Below are positions 27,607 to 34,878 of a stretch of 64,000 bases of DNA, piece after piece. Origin of the DNA: Brevibacterium renqingii (GTDB lineage: Bacteria; Actinomycetota; Actinomycetes; Actinomycetales; Brevibacteriaceae). How positions within the stretch are numbered: position 1 is the stretch's first letter; every line of letters starts with the position of its first letter. Below the pieces are notes generated by a model. The model saw only the letters and a program-made list of their open reading frames with translations. It was not told where the DNA came from and ran no database searches. The stretch covers positions 124,001-188,000 of the forward strand of contig NZ_JADBHF010000007.1 in NCBI RefSeq assembly GCF_017808105.1, given 5' to 3'. A program made the position numbers and the translations under genes.

Positions 27607-27683
27607 CGGGCTATGGCGCAGCTTGGTAGCGCGCTTCACTGGGGGTGAAGAGGTCGTGGGTTCAAATCCCGCTAGCCCGACCA
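27607..27683 (+). tRNA. tRNA-Pro, anticodon GGG
   Basis: A 77-base cloverleaf: acceptor arms CGGGCTA/TAGCCCG, anticodon stem CTTCA/TGAAG around loop CTGGGGG (anticodon GGG, reading CCC), T-arm with GTTCAAATC, discriminator A at 27680 and an encoded CCA at 27681-27683. It is the integration site of the adjacent element: its 3' 48 bases are duplicated at 41012-41059. The last two bases of CCA come from the element side of the junction. Confidence 0.95.
27634..27681 (+). other. attL core (inside tRNA-Pro)
   Basis: The 48-bp core runs from the anticodon stem to one base past the discriminator and is identical to 41012-41059. The anticodon stem-loop provides the inverted-repeat symmetry that tyrosine recombinases commonly use as crossover site in tRNA genes. 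Confidence 0.93.
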
Positions 27684-27720
27684 TATCCGCCGCTCAACTT
27701 CCTTGAATTTAAGCGGAAGA

Positions 27721-27757
27721 ATGCCCCGCCACACTTACTGTGTGGCGGGGCATTTTG
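27721..27757. terminator. Terminator between tRNA-Pro and integrase
   Basis: A perfect 14-bp stem (27721-27734 with 27740-27753) and a 5-base loop, followed by TTTT on the plus strand. It sits between the convergent tRNA and integrase genes, on the element side of attL. Confidence 0.88.
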
Positions 27758-27761
27758 TTTA

Positions 27762-27782
27762 CCTCTCACAGGGCCTCTCACA
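27762..27782 (+). repeat. Left arm-type repeats CCTCTCACA x2
   Basis: CCTCTCACA at 27762-27770 and 27774-27782, 12 bp apart, about 80 bp inside attL. The same 9-mer occurs twice, in the same orientation, 100 bp inside attR. These are likely arm sites for the integrase N-terminal domain. Confidence 0.65.
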
Positions 27783-27795
27783 AACCGCGAGAGCG

Positions 27796-29139
27796 TCAGC
27801 TCGCGTTCCGACGGCGAGCGCCGAGCGTACTGCCCGCCTGCCCGACTCCATCTGACCCAGCGTCCTTGAGGTAAGTGCCGATATGGACCTCGACGGTGTG
27901 CCCGAGAAACGCGGCGGCGTCGACGGGAGGCACCCCGAGGCGGTGCATGAGGAACGCGAGAGTGTGACGCACGCTGTGGAGGTGGATTACAGGCACCTTG
28001 GCCAACTTGCAGAGTGCACGGAAGTGATCCGAGTAGAGTTCGGGCCGGATCGGGTGCCCTAGCTCATCGACCACGAGATAGCCCGTGTCGGAGTAGGCCG
28101 CTCCCGCCTCCAGCTTCTCTCGACTCTGCCGAGTCTTGAGCTTCCGCAACAGGTCAAGCGTGCCCGGCTCGACCTCCTCGACCGGAACGGTGCGACGACG
28201 CTGAGGGCTTTTCGTCTCCCCCACAGCATCTCCGCTACCTTTGTCCGCGATCACGCGACCTTGTCGAATCGCCACGGTGCCCGTGTCGAGGTCCACGTCG
28301 GACCACCTCAGTCCCATCACGTCGGCACGGGTGAGTCCGCACAAGGTGAGTCGCCATGCCCCGGCGAGGCGCACAAGGTCGGCCTTGGCGCGGAACTTGT
28401 CGAGGTCGGCGCACACAGCCGCGCTCCCCCGGCCCGTCGTCTTCCAATGTTCCAGATCGACACCGATAACCTGCCGAGCCGTCGGCATGTCTACGACACG
28501 AGCAACGTTGCGCGTAATGATGTCGTCACGGATCGCGTAGTCGAGCGCCTGGGCGAGATGCTTGATCGCACCTCTAACTGTCGTCACAGCGTAGGGCTTG
28601 CCGTCCCGGCGGGCGATTTGCCCCGACAGGGCATCAGCCTTGAACTCGTCGACGTGCGACGGCCTGAGGTCACGGACGGGGATATCGCCGAGGGCGTCCG
28701 TAATCGGCTTGGCCCGATACAGGTAGTTCTCCGCCGTCGTCTTGCGGACGTTCGAGTGCGAGGCGACGAACTTCTCGACGAGCAACTTCACAGTGAGCGT
28801 CCGGGAATCCAACCCACCACGCTCAGACACTTCAGCGCGCACTTTAGCGACGAACTGGCGCGCCTCACTGAGACTGTCGAGAGTCTTGGTCGCTTGCTTG
28901 CGCTTGGCCGCGCCTCGGGGCGTGGCATCGACGACGACGCGGAAGCGAACGCCGCGTGCCGCCTCGACTCGACGGATCGGCTCATCCCACATCGGGCAAT
29001 TGGGGCAGGTGTAGCCGACCACCTCATCGCCCTTGTGGATCGGCCCCCAGCCTTGTCGGCGGTTGCCTCAGGGCTCTCCGCACGAGGGACACGTCTTGAG
29101 AGCGTCGGCGGGGATTGCTCTGCGGCTACCCGTGCTCAT
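27796..29139 (-). CDS. int: Tyrosine integrase with in-frame TGA after codon 23
   Basis: Site-specific recombinase of the element. The natural start appears to be the ATG at 29139: it overlaps the upstream stop (ATGA) and follows AGGAGG. From there the frame reads a zinc-ribbon-like half CPSCGEP, a TGA at 29070-29068, then GNRRQGWGPIHKGDEVVGY and the other half TCPNCP, and continues open to 27796. Initiation at the GTG at 29022 would give a 408-residue protein lacking the first Cys pair. The catalytic domain is intact: Arg in LTRADVMGLRWSDVD, HSVRHTLAFLMHRLG, and the Tyr in HIGTYLKDAG. It may be translated by re-initiation or readthrough, or be a point mutant. Confidence 0.85.
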
Positions 29140-29417
29140 GCCGCCACCTCCTCGGAGGTCAGACGAACTACTCCACCCCGTATGGGTAGAACGCCCTCAG
29201 CGATGAACTTGGCTGTTATACGCCGAATCTCGTCATCGTCGCGATGCTGACCGCAGCCGAGACGGTAGACGACGGCACTGTCGGCGATCCTGGTCAGCAT
29301 GAGGCCCGTGGTGGTATCGACCCCACCGAGGCGGTCGACAGGAGCCTCCTCGCTGTAGATCACGCTCAGGTGCGGCTCTATGGCCTCGGCGAGAGTGAGA
29401 TGGGTAGTCTGGTGCAT
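29136..29417 (-). CDS. Hypothetical element protein, 93 residues
   Basis: No family recognised. The ATG at 29417 has GGAG nine bases upstream. The product (MHQTTHLTLAEAIEPHLSV...) is a mixed alpha/beta small protein with one Cys and an Arg-Arg-Ile segment near residue 65. It overlaps the integrase start by four bases, so it is probably translationally coupled to integrase and could assist or time recombination. Lying between the regulator and integrase genes, it belongs to the leftward transcript. Confidence 0.7.
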   Translation of the reverse strand: MHQTTHLTLAEAIEPHLSVIYSEEAPVDRLGGVDTTTGLMLTRIADSAVVYRLGCGQHRDDDEIRRITAKFIAEGVLPIRGGVVRLTSEEVAA

Positions 29418-29494
29418 GGCTGTTTCTCCGTTCTCAAATATGAGTTTCAGTCAGGCGGTCCCGGGTGTTCTTGGCGGAAGTCCGGGGCCGCTTT

Positions 29495-30061
29495 CTATTT
29501 CTCCGACCCGTCAGGGCCGGAAGCTCGTTTATTGCGCTGGATGGCGCTTTCTTCAAGGTGTCCCTCGTCTCGTAGGAAGCGCACCCATTTGTCGACGGTG
29601 TACTCAGTCACGCCGTAATGCTCTGAAAGGGCTTGGCGGCGAGGCGTGCGGGCGATCGTGCCGTCTGGTCGCCGTCTCGGACCGGCGTCACGATAGGCCT
29701 GCAAGAACTCGGCGACAGGCGTTCTGCCGTCGGGCATGAGGTCGGGCTGCTCCGCCTCGTCGAGAGCATCATCGAGCCGGAAACCCTCATCTAAATGTTG
29801 TTCGACCTGCCTCATGTAGGAATAGGCCACTGCTCGGATTTCGGTAAGGGGCACTCCTCGAAGATGAGACTGCTTTACGTTATCGGCATGCACCGTGAGT
29901 GAGGTGATCCTCTCGCCGTCTCCGAGCGTGACCGTCCATCGGCCTCCTCTGCCGTCCTCGACTTCAACCCAGGTTTCTCGGTGTGAGTGATTATCTTGCC
30001 TTTCGTTGGCGGGGCGGTCTGGACCGCTTCTCGCTCTCCAAGTTGGATTGCGTTTCGTCAT
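29495..30061 (-). CDS. Element regulator with C-terminal helix-turn-helix-like region
   Basis: 188 residues from the ATG at 30061, chosen because TATAAT (minus strand, 30076-30071) ends nine bases before it, the arrangement of a leaderless transcript; there is no Shine-Dalgarno sequence. The N-terminus is basic. A middle part has a beta-rich segment (RGGRWTVTLGDGERITSLTVH). The C-terminus contains RRQALSEHYGVTEYTVDKWVRFLRDEGHL, consistent with a helix-turn-helix. It is divergent from the excisionase gene across a region with inverted repeats, the position of a master repressor in phage satellites. That role is inferred from position. Confidence 0.6.
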   Translation of the reverse strand: MTKRNPTWRARSGPDRPANERQDNHSHRETWVEVEDGRGGRWTVTLGDGERITSLTVHADNVKQSHLRGVPLTEIRAVAYSYMRQVEQHLDEGFRLDDALDEAEQPDLMPDGRTPVAEFLQAYRDAGPRRRPDGTIARTPRRQALSEHYGVTEYTVDKWVRFLRDEGHLEESAIQRNKRASGPDGSEK

Positions 30062-30165
30062 GTCTACAAGATTATAGGTTGGTGTCTGCAATTACAACCT
30101 TCTAAAGTGAAAGTCGTCGGCAGACATCAGATGAAACAAGCAAAAGCTGGAAATTGGAGGAAGAC
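30062..30165. promoter_or_regulatory. Divergent control region of the element
   Basis: Contains the minus-strand -10 TATAAT at 30076-30071 for the regulator. Two nested inverted repeats are present: AGGTTG (30076-30081)/CAACCT (30095-30100) and TGTCTGC (30083-30089)/GCAGACA (30120-30126). A weak plus-strand promoter (TTGGTG at 30079, TAAAGT at 30103) may drive excisionase. It is the likely lysogeny-type switch of the element. Confidence 0.55.
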
Positions 30166-30360
30166 ATGACCGCAGTTGTCGAGTCCCCAACATTGGAGAG
30201 AGTAATGAAAGTGTCCGAGGTAGCCGCTCATCTTGAGTGCATCAATGACACCGTGTATCGCGTCATAGCCGAGGGTGCGCTCCGGGCCATCCGAGTGGGG
30301 CGACTCCTACGCGTGCCCGAGTCCGCCCTCGCAGAGTTCATCGCCGGGGCCGCACGATGA
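30166..30360 (+). CDS. xis: Excisionase-family DNA-binding protein
   Basis: 64 residues starting at the ATG preceded by GGAGGAAGAC. It is a single MerR/excisionase-type winged helix: VMKVSEVAAHLECINDTVYRVIAEGALRAIRVGRLLRVPESALAEFI, with the pattern of helix-turn-helix followed by a basic wing (IRVGRLLRVPESAL). Such proteins direct integrase toward excision and often also regulate transcription. It is the first gene of the rightward operon and overlaps the next gene by four bases. A TTG start four codons upstream is possible but has no Shine-Dalgarno sequence. Confidence 0.8.
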   Translation: MTAVVESPTLERVMKVSEVAAHLECINDTVYRVIAEGALRAIRVGRLLRVPESALAEFIAGAAR

Positions 30361-30623
30361 TGAGTCAGGATGAGCACCGTCGCAGACTCCGTCGTGCGGA
30401 CATGATCGCCGCCGCCGAAGCTCGACAGCGGGAGCGGCAACAGGTCGAAGCCCAACGACGACAAGCTGAGGAGCAAGCCCGGCAAGTCGAAAAAGCTCGA
30501 CGGGACGAGAAAGAGCGTCGATCGGCCACCCCGACACACTCGACCGACGAGATCGCGGCGGCATTCGCCGACTGGGAGCGACGCGTGTCGAGAGGCGGGT
30601 CGCTTGCCTCTCAACACTTCTGA
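30357..30623 (+). CDS. Hypothetical coiled-coil protein, 88 residues
   Basis: No family recognised. From the ATG at 30357 the protein is highly charged: residues ~8-60 are an Arg/Glu/Gln-rich continuous helix (EARQRERQQVEAQRRQAEEQ) predicted to form a coiled coil, followed by a short segment DEIAAAFADWERRVSRG. The ATG overlaps the excisionase stop (ATGATGA), so the two are cotranslated. It may be an adaptor or a DNA/RNA-binding accessory protein of replication, but nothing proves this. Confidence 0.6.
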   Translation: MMSQDEHRRRLRRADMIAAAEARQRERQQVEAQRRQAEEQARQVEKARRDEKERRSATPTHSTDEIAAAFADWERRVSRGGSLASQHF

Positions 30624-30678
30624 GCGATCAAGATCCAGATCGCACATGCCGCTGGCGCGAGGGCCGGGCAGTCCTACA

Positions 30679-30694
30679 AGGGCCGCTCGGCCCT
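30679..30694. other. Short perfect hairpin in the spacer before the primase
   Basis: AGGGCCG, two bases, CGGCCCT at 30679-30694, about 25 bases upstream of the small frame at 30717. No T-run follows, so it is more likely an RNA structure or processing site than a terminator. Confidence 0.35.
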
Positions 30695-30716
30695 CCGCAT
30701 TTCAGAAAGGACTCAC

Positions 30717-30908
30717 ATGATGATTCGAAAAAGCGAAGTGCCCCCGACTACACCGAGGGCACTTCTCACATGGGCATCGAGATCGCGCTCGACGGAACCA
30801 AGGGCGAAACTGCCGGTGACGGCTGTACCGAGAGTGAAGCCTGATCTTGGCTCAATTTTTCTCCCCACCGCTGATCGGAGGGGCGATGCCAACACTACCT
30901 CGCGCTGA
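30717..30908 (+). CDS. Doubtful small ORF, 63 codons
   Basis: An ATG pair at 30717/30720 follows AAAGGA with good spacing and opens 63 codons (MMIRKSEVPPTTPRALLTWAS...) overlapping the primase start. However, codon use is poor for this genome: another frame of the same stretch (SAPDYTEG...MGIEIALDGTKGETAGDG, ending at a TGA near 30842) has the GC-rich third positions typical of real genes but lacks a proper start. The stretch may be a decayed or frameshifted small gene. No function can be suggested. Confidence 0.25.
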   Translation: MMIRKSEVPPTTPRALLTWASRSRSTEPRAKLPVTAVPRVKPDLGSIFLPTADRRGDANTTSR

Positions 30909-33120
30909 AAACTCCGCAAGTTTCGTAACGCTCGACGACCTGGTCGGCGAGCTTGATGAAAGCCTGACCTCATCAGCGGCACTCAACGCGGCGACGGCGG
31001 TAGAGGCAGGCGTGCCAGTAGTGGCCCTGGTGCCTAGTGGCAAGCAACCCACCCACGCTCTCGGGTTGGGATCAAGGTCCCAACCGTTCAGCCGCGCCGA
31101 GCAGGTGCTCGACTATGAGGTAGAGGTCCTGCGGACGATGGGGCAACGACCGAACTGGGGCCTCCTCTGTGGTCGTGGCCTGGCAGTGCTCGATTTCGAC
31201 GGCCCCGAGGGTCGAGCGTGGCTCGACGAGTTGGCCGCAAGGCATGCCGAGGTCTCTGTCTGGGCACGCTCGACCCTCAAAGTAACGACCGGACGCCCCG
31301 ACGGAGGCGTGCACCTATACGGAGCCGTGCCCGAGGGCGTGGACCTGCTCACGGCTTCTGGTGCGGTCGCCCCGCATGTCGATGTCCGAGGCGCTGGCTT
31401 CTACGTCGTCGGCCCAGGGTGTCGTCATGTCTCGGGAGCCTTCTACCGCATTACTACCGACCTGGGCTATCACCGCGCCGCCGCAGAGAAGGACGCGGGC
31501 GCTGTGCGTGACCTTTTCCCTGTAGTGGAGGACGAGGGTGTGACGATGCTCAGTGCGCTCACAGTGCCGGAGGTGCTTCTCGACCTCATGAGCCGCCCCG
31601 AGGACACTTCTCAGGGGCAGAGATATGGGCGGCATACCTTGAGTGCGACAACAGCCGACCTCAGGCCCGGAACGACTGTTCCGAGCGCCTACGTCGGAAG
31701 GGCTGTCGAGGGCGTGCTCGCCGAGCTGCACGAGCTTGGCAAGCTCGGCAAAGATCAGCGCAATGATCGCGGGCACGGCTGGGACACCGGCGCATTCGCG
31801 GCGGCAGTGCGCCTGGTCGAGCTGAGCAATGCCGACCCTGAAGGGTACCCGCTCGACGACGTGCGCGAGCAGTATCTCGCGGCGTGTCCTCAAGATCGAC
31901 GGTTCGGCTCTAGGCAAGTCGAGCACAAGTGGGCGAGCGCCGTCGAGAGGGTCGGCGAGCGCCCCGCCGAGATCACAGGAACAGGCACTGAGGAGATCGA
32001 GAGCGTGACGACCACGGCTGAGGCAGAGATCGTTCCCGAGGTCGCCGAGGCGACGGTGCGTGAGCCTGTCAATTGCTCTGCGGAAGCTGGACGCGCGAGC
32101 ACTCCAGCCGAGGAAGTGCGAAAGGCTTATCCTCTGGCGAACTTGGCTGCGCTTGTTGACCCTGACCGCCCCGAGCGTGCATGGGCGTGGCATGGAGTGG
32201 TCCCCGAAGGCGAGCAGGTCTCGATCATCGCCCCTGCGGGCGAAGGAAAGAGCTTGCTGGTGCAAGCGCTCGCAGTGGCGCTGGCCATGGAGCGGCCCGA
32301 TTTCATCGGTCGGCAGCTCACGTTCGCTCGGTCTGCTCGCGTGCTCATCGTCGACATGGAGAACAGCGATGACGACCACGCCGAGAGGCTTACCGACCTT
32401 GGCGTGACACCAGAGAATGTCGAGAGAGTCTCTGAACGCCTGCTGTTACTCTCAATGCCTCGTCTGCGCGGTTTGGACACCGACAAGGGAGCTGAGCAAC
32501 TGCGAGCGATCCTCGACGCATACGGCATCGGACGCGGCGACCTTCTCATCCTGGACTCGACTCAGCGTGTGACCGAGGGCGAGGAAAACAGTTCTGACAC
32601 GATGAGGCGGCTGTACAACCTCACCAGTGCTGAGCTGAAGCGGCGCGGGCTGACCGTGATCCGCACCGACAATACTGGCTGGGCGGGCGACCGTGCACGC
32701 GGATCAAGCGGCAAGCGTGACGACGTGGGTGGGAGCTGGACCCTCAAGAGAGATGAGCGTGAGCGCGAGGTGTTCTCTCTCGTCAATACCAAGCAGCGAT
32801 CCAAAGGCGACGGGTCCACCCTCACCTTTCGGCGGTCGCTCGACGAGACGGGCCGTCTGGCGTTCATTCCCGAGCGCAGCACATTCGGAGCCGTCACCCA
32901 AGACATCCGCGACTTGCTCGACCGGCTCGACGTACCAACCGACGCAGGCGCTCGCCATGCCCGCGATGTCGTCATGCGCGAGAAGAAACGCGCCGAGGAG
33001 ATGGGCGAGGAATTCCCCTCGGGCGTGACAGGTCGCCTCGTCGAGAAGGTACAGCGCGAGCGCGGCCTCATCATCGAAACAGTCGAAGCGGGGGAAGCCG
33101 AGGAGGTCGAAGGGTGGTAA
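30886..33120 (+). CDS. Bifunctional primase-polymerase / AAA helicase (replication protein)
   Basis: 744 residues from the ATG at 30886, preceded by GGAGGGG. The N-terminal ~250 residues are an archaeo-eukaryotic primase-polymerase domain, with catalytic DFD in LAVLDFDGPEG (~103-105) and the Gly-Gly-x-His motif in GRPDGGVHLYG. The C-terminal half is a RepA/RecA-type ATPase: Walker A in IIAPAGEGKSLLVQAL (~449), LIVDMENSDDDHAERL, and DLLILDSTQRVTEG. This fusion is typical of plasmid and satellite replication initiators. The gene directly precedes the origin-like repeats, so it probably initiates replication of the excised element. Confidence 0.88.
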   Translation: MPTLPRAENSASFVTLDDLVGELDESLTSSAALNAATAVEAGVPVVALVPSGKQPTHALGLGSRSQPFSRAEQVLDYEVEVLRTMGQRPNWGLLCGRGLAVLDFDGPEGRAWLDELAARHAEVSVWARSTLKVTTGRPDGGVHLYGAVPEGVDLLTASGAVAPHVDVRGAGFYVVGPGCRHVSGAFYRITTDLGYHRAAAEKDAGAVRDLFPVVEDEGVTMLSALTVPEVLLDLMSRPEDTSQGQRYGRHTLSATTADLRPGTTVPSAYVGRAVEGVLAELHELGKLGKDQRNDRGHGWDTGAFAAAVRLVELSNADPEGYPLDDVREQYLAACPQDRRFGSRQVEHKWASAVERVGERPAEITGTGTEEIESVTTTAEAEIVPEVAEATVREPVNCSAEAGRASTPAEEVRKAYPLANLAALVDPDRPERAWAWHGVVPEGEQVSIIAPAGEGKSLLVQALAVALAMERPDFIGRQLTFARSARVLIVDMENSDDDHAERLTDLGVTPENVERVSERLLLLSMPRLRGLDTDKGAEQLRAILDAYGIGRGDLLILDSTQRVTEGEENSSDTMRRLYNLTSAELKRRGLTVIRTDNTGWAGDRARGSSGKRDDVGGSWTLKRDEREREVFSLVNTKQRSKGDGSTLTFRRSLDETGRLAFIPERSTFGAVTQDIRDLLDRLDVPTDAGARHARDVVMREKKRAEEMGEEFPSGVTGRLVEKVQRERGLIIETVEAGEAEEVEGW

Positions 33121-33577
33121 TACAAATAGAAATAGAACGTTTGTTCCCCGCGCACGAGAATGCAAATAGTGACCCGAATCAGACCAGGCTTGCGCGGGGC
33201 ATTCTGGCCGCGCGTCGATATGCGCGGGTTTGCGCGGGTCACTGCGTTGGGCCTCTTCTGCCACTTTTTCTAGCGGATCGTAGCCGCGCAATGGTCTGCG
33301 CGGGTTCTGCGCGGCCTCGGCACGGAGGCATCCTTCCGGGGGTGCCCGCGCACCCGCGCGCACCCTTTAGGGTGCGCGGGCGCGCGACCCCCTGGAGCCT
33401 GGGCGCGAGCGGGGTGTTTGAACAGATGAAATCACCCGCTCATTGGCCTGATACGCGAAGCCAACTGAAGAGCTTCAGCCCACCGCCCGGGGCAGGGAAC
33501 TCCACCCCTGATCAGAGCGCCACGCCACCATTACTGTCCTCGCGCGTGCGCGAGTCCATCATTCCGAGGAGATCACA
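33121..33577. other. Origin-like region with AT-rich start and TGCGCGGG repeats
   Basis: No convincing gene in 457 bases. An AT-rich stretch (about 33116-33145) is followed by the 8-mer TGCGCGGG at 33191, 33221, 33231, 33297 and 33373, with a variant at 33308. The inverted form is at 33147 and 33345, with a near-copy at about 33353. A perfect 9-bp hairpin with TTTA loop lies at about 33358-33379. Position directly after the primase/helicase gene is where satellites such as SaPIs keep their replication origin. An open frame of 155 codons crosses it but looks like GC-skew noise. Confidence 0.55.
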
Positions 33578-34015
33578 ATGAGCGCCAAGACACCTGAGTC
33601 AGTTGTGAGCACTGCACCGGCCACTCCCCCACCAATGACGCAAGACCACGACCTGGGCGAGAAGTCGACATCTGTCCTTGCCAACCTTGTCCGCAGGGCG
33701 ACCGAGTTCGCCTCGACAGTCGCGCGGCCTGCTCCACGCACCTGCGGTCGCGTGCACAGATCACACAGGGCGCTCGCACGGTGCCGGTGGCCGCGCGCCG
33801 AGTGGGTGATGGGCGACGGACCGCACGCCGTCCTGAGCCACTGCGGGCGTGGCCTCACGGTCGCTCTGTACGTCACCGAGGCGGACGCGACGAAGGCGAG
33901 GGCATGGCTGAACTCATCCCGCTGCGGGCACGCCTGCAACGGGACTGGCTGGCATGAGCTGGTGAGTCTGCCTGCTCGACCTGCCGAGGCAGGCGCGAGG
34001 AGGTGTGAGGCATGA
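33578..34015 (+). CDS. Hypothetical Cys/His-containing element protein, 145 residues
   Basis: No family recognised. The ATG at 33578 follows GAGGAG. The N-terminal ~50 residues are Pro/Thr-rich. The rest contains several Cys and His residues in zinc-site-like spacing (CGRVHRSHRALARC, then SHCGRGLTVALYVTEADATKARAWL, then SSRCGHACNGTGWHEL). It may bind a metal and nucleic acid. It is the first gene after the origin-like region and overlaps the next gene by four bases, starting the operon that runs to the terminase. Confidence 0.6.
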   Translation: MSAKTPESVVSTAPATPPPMTQDHDLGEKSTSVLANLVRRATEFASTVARPAPRTCGRVHRSHRALARCRWPRAEWVMGDGPHAVLSHCGRGLTVALYVTEADATKARAWLNSSRCGHACNGTGWHELVSLPARPAEAGARRCEA

Positions 34016-34476
34016 GCACCAAGTACCGCAAGAGTGCCCCACTTCCCGAGTGGAGAAGTGGGTCTAACGACTCGCCTACCCTCTCACCTGGAGCGATGAC
34101 CGGATCACCTATCGGCTTCTCACAGGAGTCCTCACAGGTTCGCGGGAATGAGGCCGAAGCGGCCCCGTCGACCCACGTCCCGAAGCGCTCGAAGCTGTTC
34201 GATCTGGTCGACACGGCGAAGAACACGCCCTGCCCGATCTGCCGGTCGAAGCGAGGTAGCTGGTGCCGAGGCAACCTCGGCTATCCCACTCGCATCTTTG
34301 ACGACTGCTACCTCCACGTCATGAGGCTAGAGGCGGCGATCCTGGCCGACGACAACCGGAGGTCGGGACAGTCGACCGTCGTGTCGGCAGTGGCCTCGGC
34401 AGGCGCTCCACCGACAGCACAGGAGCACGCGCCGGACGATGACGACGAGCAGAGCGGAGACGACCGCGATGGATAA
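34012..34476 (+). CDS. Zinc-finger-like element protein, 154 residues
   Basis: The N-terminal ~55 residues and the acidic C-terminus (DDDDEQSGDDRDG) appear disordered. The core TPCPICRSKRGSWCRGNLGYPTRIFDDCYLHVMRLEAA resembles zinc-binding proteins seen in actinobacteriophages, with a CxxC pair, a third Cys, a fourth Cys and a His. Nucleic-acid binding is plausible; no specific role is known. The ATG overlaps the preceding stop (ATGA) and the gene overlaps the WhiB-like start by eight bases. Confidence 0.6.
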   Translation: MSTKYRKSAPLPEWRSGSNDSPTLSPGAMTGSPIGFSQESSQVRGNEAEAAPSTHVPKRSKLFDLVDTAKNTPCPICRSKRGSWCRGNLGYPTRIFDDCYLHVMRLEAAILADDNRRSGQSTVVSAVASAGAPPTAQEHAPDDDDEQSGDDRDG

Positions 34477-34756
34477 CCGCAGACGCTCCCATGCCGCCCT
34501 CGCGCCGCTCCTCGCGGCTATGGCCGAGGAGCGCCCCGCCTGCGAAGGTGACGAGCGGTTCATCGACGACCGCATCAGGCAGGGCGGCGGTCTCAGGGAC
34601 CACATCGACATGAGGCAGACCTGCCGATCCTGCCCACTGCTGGAGCTGTGCCAGGAGTTCGCCACCACGGCCAGACCTGAGGCGGGATTCTGGGCGGGCA
34701 AGTGGCGCGGTGGGGAGCCTCGACCACTGAGACGCAACGGCGGTGACCCGCTGTGA
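34469..34756 (+). CDS. WhiB-like iron-sulfur protein
   Basis: 95 residues from the ATG at 34469; an ATG ten codons upstream is the alternative. The four Cys ligands are spaced C-x26-C-x2-C-x5-C (PACEGDERF ... QTCRSCPLLELCQEFA), exactly as in Wbl proteins, followed by EAGFWAGKWRGG in place of the usual G-(V/I)-W-G-G turn. Wbl proteins bind a 4Fe-4S cluster and the housekeeping sigma factor. A phage example, WhiBTM4 of mycobacteriophage TM4, blocks septation and gives superinfection exclusion. The C-terminal DNA-binding tail is short (PRPLRRNGG). It may reprogram host or helper-phage transcription. Confidence 0.8.
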   Translation: MDNRRRSHAALAPLLAAMAEERPACEGDERFIDDRIRQGGGLRDHIDMRQTCRSCPLLELCQEFATTARPEAGFWAGKWRGGEPRPLRRNGGDPL

Positions 34757-34878
34757 TCCCGCGCCCTCGGCCCTCGTCCTCGTCGTCACCCCCGGCGCTC
34801 CACCCCCACATCGACACCATCTCGACCGTGCCACCCCTGACCAAGTGGTGGCGAAGAATCACAACGAAAGGCCCCAAT

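Noticed and set aside
27376-27684. Extended gcvH frame reaching into the tRNA region (MVGLAGFEPTTSS...)
   Set aside because: It is antisense to tRNA-Pro, and GcvH has a clear ribosome-binding site and family start at 27375.
29068-29070. Selenocysteine decoding of the integrase TGA
   Set aside because: No SECIS-like hairpin is evident right after the codon, and the codon is not at a Cys-equivalent position of the ribbon.
33114-33581. 155-codon plus-strand frame after the primase gene
   Set aside because: It starts inside the primase gene at a GTG, is rich in codons produced by the TGCGCGGG repeats, and shows no family features.
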